A DNA stretch of 64,000 nucleotides, taken from CBDUXT01 sp965371245 (GTDB lineage Bacteria > Planctomycetota > Phycisphaerae > UBA1845). Position numbers and translations under genes: made by a program. Below, piece after piece: positions 60,700 through 64,000 of the stretch. The stretch covers positions 1 through 64,000 of the forward strand of contig CBDUXT010000011.1 of NCBI GenBank assembly GCA_965371245.1, in the 5' to 3' direction. The stretch's first letter is position 1. Each line of letters opens with the position of its first letter. Below the pieces are notes generated by a model that worked only from the letters and a program-made list of their open reading frames with translations, did not search any database and was not told where the DNA came from.

Positions 60700-62706
60700 A
60701 TGTCGCAGGATCAACTACGAGAAGTCGAAGCCAAGACGCGTCGGGCCAGTTGGCTCCTGATCTTCAGCATGATGGGGGGCATGCTGGTCGTCGCGGCCTG
60801 CGTGGTGGCCATTCCGTCCGTATCGCGGACGCTGTTCCAATATCAAGGCTCCGTGGGTGCTGACGGCCGGGTCTCCAACTTCTATTCGGACATCATCGCG
60901 CTTCTCGGGGCGCTCATGCTCGGAGCGCCGCTGGTCTGGCGGGCCATGTGGTGCCTCTGGACGGGCGAGACGCACATGGAGGGGCTCGTTGCCCTGGCCG
61001 TGGTCGCCGCCATCGCCCTGGGGGACTATCGCGAGGCCGGGATCGTCGCCTTCTTCATGGTCATATCAAATCTGATCGAGACGCGGACCGCCCTCGGCGC
61101 ACGCGCCTCGATCGAGTCGCTCATGCACCTGACGCCCGAAAAAGCGCACCGGGTTCTTGAAGACGGATCGGAAGAGCTGGTCGAGGCCAAGTTCCTCAAG
61201 CCGGGCGAGGTCGTCCGTGTCCGGCCCGGCGACAACATCCCGGCCGACGGAGAAGTGGTCGCGGGCGAGTCGACGGTGAACCAGGCCAACATCACCGGTG
61301 AGTCGCTGCCCGTGGATAAAACCAAGGGCGGTGAGGTCTTCAGCGGCACCAGTAACCTCACCGGTCTACTCGACATCCGCGTCACCCAGGCCGGCGAGGA
61401 CACGACCTTGGGGCGGGTCCAGCAGTTGATCCTCGATGCCGAGCGCTCCCGCACGCCGCTGATGCGGCTGATCGATCGTTACGCCGGTTGGTACGCCCCG
61501 ACCGTGTGTATGTTGGCGTTTATGGTCTGGTTTTTCTCCGAGGACAAAGACGTCGGCATTCACAAGGCGATCACGATGCTGATCATCGCCTGCCCGGCCG
61601 CCCTTGTCCTGGCCACGCCCACGGCGATGGTCGCCGCGCTGAGCTGTGCGGCCCGCCTGGGTATCCTCATCAAGAACGTGGTACAGCTCGAGTTCGCACG
61701 AACGCTGACGGCCGTGGTGTTCGACAAGACCGGAACCCTCACCACCGGCGAGCTTTCCGTCACGCAAATGAAGCCCGCACCCGGGATCGACGGCGCCGAG
61801 CTACTGTTTGCGGCCGCCTCGACGGAGCAGATGAGCAAGCACCCGGCCGCCATGGCGATGGTTTCGGTGGCGAAGCGCGCGAAGATCGACCTGGCAGCAC
61901 CGACGGAGTTCAAGGAGGTGGCCGGTCGAGGCGTCATGGGCAAGGTGGGCGGCGAAGCGGTGATGGTGGGGCGCAGCACCTGGCTTACGGAGCAGGGCGC
62001 GGACATGAGCCTCACCCAAGACCCCGAGTACGCCGAGCCGGAAGGCGTCAGCATGCTGTACGTGGCTCGTGGCGGAAAGTGTCTCGGCTGGATCGGGTTG
62101 GAGGACCGCACGCGTGAGGAGGCCAGGGCGGCCATCGACGAACTGCGCGAGTTGAACCTCCGCAACATCTCTATGGTCACGGGGGACAAATGGTCGGTCG
62201 CCCGCCGGGTCGGCATGGAAATGGGCTGTACGGAAGTTCACGCGGAGGTGCTTCCCGAGGAGAAGCTCAAGATCGTGGACAACCTGCGGGCGCGGGGGCA
62301 TCGCGTGGCTGTCGTGGGGGACGGGGTGAACGACGCCCCGATGCTCGCGGCGAGTGACCTGGGGATTGCCATGGGTGCGGCGGGCAGCGACGTGGCCATC
62401 AACTCGGCGTCCATCGCCCTGATGAACAACGACTTGCGGCGTCTTCCGTTTCTGATCAAGCTGTCGCGGGCGACGACGCGCATCGTCTGGCAGAACATTC
62501 TCTTCGGCGTCGTGTTCATTGTCACGTTGATGACACTGGCGATCTGGGGTCCGCTGACCTCCACGGCCGCGGCCATTGCACACACCTTCGCGACGGCGGT
62601 GGTCATCTTCAACAGCGCCCGGCTCTTCCGCTTCGGCGAAGAGCGATCCACCGAGGTGGCGGCCTACATCACGCCCACCGTTCAGAAGGTCGCTGCGCCT
62701 GCTTGA
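60700..62706 (+). CDS. P1B-type heavy-metal ATPase with a CPA motif and no HMA domain
   Basis: 668 residues from the ATG at 60700 with AGGGA about 9 bases upstream; the open frame to 60619 is unsupported. Motifs: TGES (about 201, phosphatase loop), DKTGT (Asp about 343, phosphorylation site), GDGVNDAPM (about 541). The helix before the phosphorylation domain reads IIACPAALVLATPTAMVAAL, where known copper, zinc and cobalt pumps have CPC, CPH or SPC; here the second residue of the usual pair is Ala. There is no N-terminal metal-binding HMA domain. It should export a metal cation, but the specificity cannot be inferred from the usual key. The downstream GNAT-like frame overlaps by 4 bp. Confidence 0.88.
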   Translation: MSQDQLREVEAKTRRASWLLIFSMMGGMLVVAACVVAIPSVSRTLFQYQGSVGADGRVSNFYSDIIALLGALMLGAPLVWRAMWCLWTGETHMEGLVALAVVAAIALGDYREAGIVAFFMVISNLIETRTALGARASIESLMHLTPEKAHRVLEDGSEELVEAKFLKPGEVVRVRPGDNIPADGEVVAGESTVNQANITGESLPVDKTKGGEVFSGTSNLTGLLDIRVTQAGEDTTLGRVQQLILDAERSRTPLMRLIDRYAGWYAPTVCMLAFMVWFFSEDKDVGIHKAITMLIIACPAALVLATPTAMVAALSCAARLGILIKNVVQLEFARTLTAVVFDKTGTLTTGELSVTQMKPAPGIDGAELLFAAASTEQMSKHPAAMAMVSVAKRAKIDLAAPTEFKEVAGRGVMGKVGGEAVMVGRSTWLTEQGADMSLTQDPEYAEPEGVSMLYVARGGKCLGWIGLEDRTREEARAAIDELRELNLRNISMVTGDKWSVARRVGMEMGCTEVHAEVLPEEKLKIVDNLRARGHRVAVVGDGVNDAPMLAASDLGIAMGAAGSDVAINSASIALMNNDLRRLPFLIKLSRATTRIVWQNILFGVVFIVTLMTLAIWGPLTSTAAAIAHTFATAVVIFNSARLFRFGEERSTEVAAYITPTVQKVAAPA

Positions 62707-63497
62707 ACACACCCGTCCGGAACGTAGCGTCCGTTCTCCCTTTCCCGTGCCTTGCGCGGCTGAAACTCGACACACGATGCCTTGCGGTCCGAGAAGCGGT
62801 AGCCGTGCGACCCGGCGCGCGCGATGGGTCCGGAAAGGCGCCGTTGGGCGACCGACACGGTGTGCAGTCGGGCCTCGCGGTATCCGAAAACCTATCAGTG
62901 ATCGTTCCCGTGACAGAGCGCCTCAGCCGGCGAGCGGCTTCCTGCGTGGCGCCGTTCTCGAATCTGCACCTCGACCTGGCCAACGAGACGCTCTATAAGC
63001 GGTTTCGACGGATCGAACCGGGCCTGCTGAGTTGCGCCGACGACCAGCGCGCGGGGGCGACCCCGCGTCTTGACTATCCGGCCCTGCACCATCGGCAGGA
63101 GCCCGCCGGTGTTCTATCGCTGGTGATCCAGGGCAACGTGAAGCGACGTGATCCGGCCGACCTGTTTGCACGAATCGACATCGTGGTCGTCGAACCGCGA
63201 TTTCGCGGGCTTGGTTTCGGCAAGCTTCTCGTGCTCGCGGCGCTCGCGCATGTGCTCGATGCCTACGAGGGACGTTTGTACTCGATCAGCTCGCTCGCGG
63301 CGCACCCGGCGATGGAACGGATCCTCGAGCAGGTCGGCTTCGCCGGCACGCCCAGAGCGAATCGAGACTTCGTACACGAAGAGCTGAAACTCGAAACGGT
63401 GAACCACGACGTACTCATGGGCGATCTGACCGCGGCCGCGTCCGCCGCCGCCCATCAGGCGAGCTTCCGCGCGCGACAGCAGTTCAACTCGTCTTGA
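62703..63497 (+). CDS. GNAT-like acetyltransferase-fold protein (start uncertain)
   Basis: Up to 264 residues. The first ~65 residues from the TTG overlapping the P-type ATPase stop look unlike protein and lack a ribosome-binding site; a GTG at 62898 (VIVPVTERLSRR) is another possible start. The convincing part is residues ~75-230: VVEPRFRGLGFGKLLVLAAL is the acetyl-CoA-binding loop, R-x-x-G-x-G followed by GKLLV. IDIVVVEPRFRG precedes it, and RILEQVGF lies near the end. Substrate unknown. Its position directly after the pump could mean shared transcription. Confidence 0.65.
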   Translation: MNTPVRNVASVLPFPCLARLKLDTRCLAVREAVAVRPGARDGSGKAPLGDRHGVQSGLAVSENLSVIVPVTERLSRRAASCVAPFSNLHLDLANETLYKRFRRIEPGLLSCADDQRAGATPRLDYPALHHRQEPAGVLSLVIQGNVKRRDPADLFARIDIVVVEPRFRGLGFGKLLVLAALAHVLDAYEGRLYSISSLAAHPAMERILEQVGFAGTPRANRDFVHEELKLETVNHDVLMGDLTAAASAAAHQASFRARQQFNSS

Positions 63498-63524
63498 CCA
63501 TGAGTGGTGGACAGCTTCCAGAGA

Positions 63525-64000
63525 TCAGGTGCCGCGCGCTGCATAGCGGATCGGGTCCACAAGGTCCGCCTGTCGAAACCCCTCCCGTCTAAGAAGGCAA
63601 CTCTCGCACCGACCGCAAGCCGCCCCATCGGGCGTGGGGTCGTAGCAGCTATGTGTGAGGCCGAAATCGACGCCGAGGCGCGCTCCCTCCTTGATGATCT
63701 CCGCCTTGGAGAGTTCGATTAGCGGAGCATGGATCCGAACCGGGGCACCTTCGACGGCGGCCTTGGTCGCCAGGTTGGCCAGCCGCTGGAAAGACGCGAT
63801 GAACTCCGGGCGGCAATCCGGATAGCCGGAATAGTCGATCGCGTTGACTCCGATGAAAAGGTCCGTCGAGCCCACGGTCTCGGCGTAGGCGAGGGCAAAG
63901 GCCAGGAAGATCGTGTTGCGGGCCGGCACGTACGTGATGGGGATGCCCTCGTGAAGGTCGCCGACGGCGTCGGCTTTGGGGACATCGATGGTGTCGGTCA
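63525..64000 (-). CDS. queC: 7-cyano-7-deazaguanine synthase, N-terminal part beyond the window
   Basis: The frame is open to the right edge, so only the C-terminal ~158 residues are seen. It makes preQ0 from carboxydeazaguanine with ATP and ammonia, an early step toward queuosine. Family wording: VPARNTIFLAFALAYAE, GVNAIDYSGYPDCRPEF, LSKAEIIKEGARLG and the zinc-binding SCYDPTPDGAACGRCESC near the end. The C-terminus (PIRYAARGT) is normal. Other queuosine genes probably lie to the right of the window. Confidence 0.93.
   Translation of the reverse strand, partial: TDTIDVPKADAVGDLHEGIPITYVPARNTIFLAFALAYAETVGSTDLFIGVNAIDYSGYPDCRPEFIASFQRLANLATKAAVEGAPVRIHAPLIELSKAEIIKEGARLGVDFGLTHSCYDPTPDGAACGRCESCLLRREGFRQADLVDPIRYAARGT

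Overview
The window looks like GC-rich DNA (about 62-64 % by eye) from an uncultured Planctomycetota bacterium, most likely near the Phycisphaerae. The signs are: giant secreted proteins with DCNGNG-type calcium-site motifs and dockerin-like F-hand repeats; an ECF sigma factor overlapping a Ser/Thr kinase with TPRs; two H-X9-DG prepilin-like proteins; a membrane protein ending in paired zinc ribbons of the CxKCGY...CPECG type; and many short hairpin repeats between genes. No ribosomal RNA, CRISPR array or complete tRNA was seen. Layout from left to right: (1) 1-17 kb is a surface-protein region. It holds a 5'-truncated YWTD-propeller protein, a scar carrying the 3' half of a tRNA-Lys gene with two small ORFs, a 2296-residue propeller/FG-GAP/Cys-rich giant, the sigma/kinase pair and a 1080-residue FG-GAP/propeller protein. 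(2) 17-20 kb has a DEAD-box RNA helicase followed by decayed DNA: a frameshifted IS110-type transposase fragment and a frameshifted secreted-protein pseudogene. (3) 20-23.3 kb is a three-gene minus-strand operon (FAD oxidoreductase, radical SAM/SPASM-like enzyme, metallophosphoesterase) of unknown product. (4) 23.6-31.6 kb has a small unknown protein, a zinc-ribbon membrane protein, acetyl-CoA synthetase and another giant secreted protein. (5) 32.1-41.4 kb is a very compact seven-gene plus-strand operon: three glycosyltransferases, an MsbA-like ABC exporter, two APH-fold phosphotransferase-like proteins and a prepilin-like protein. Most junctions overlap by 1-23 bp. It looks like a glycan or glycolipid assembly and export system. 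(6) 41.5-47.9 kb has a secreted nuclease, a sulfatase-like hydrolase with a Thr in place of the usual Cys/Ser, and a two-component system (prepilin-like protein plus histidine kinase, divergent from an NtrC-type sigma-54 activator). (7) 48-64 kb holds an S9 peptidase, a small winged-helix protein, a DUF2723-type membrane protein, an acetolactate-synthase-like enzyme, thiol peroxidase, a third FG-GAP surface protein, a P1B-type ATPase with an unusual CPA motif, a GNAT-like protein and a truncated queC. Three of the secreted proteins share a C-terminal module of about 170-200 residues with paired F-hand-like segments and a Pro/Cys-rich end, which may be an uncharacterised sorting or anchoring tag. 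The strongest candidates for new biology are this module, the seven-gene glycan/export operon and the FAD-radical SAM-phosphoesterase operon. All family assignments come from reading motifs; no database search was run.
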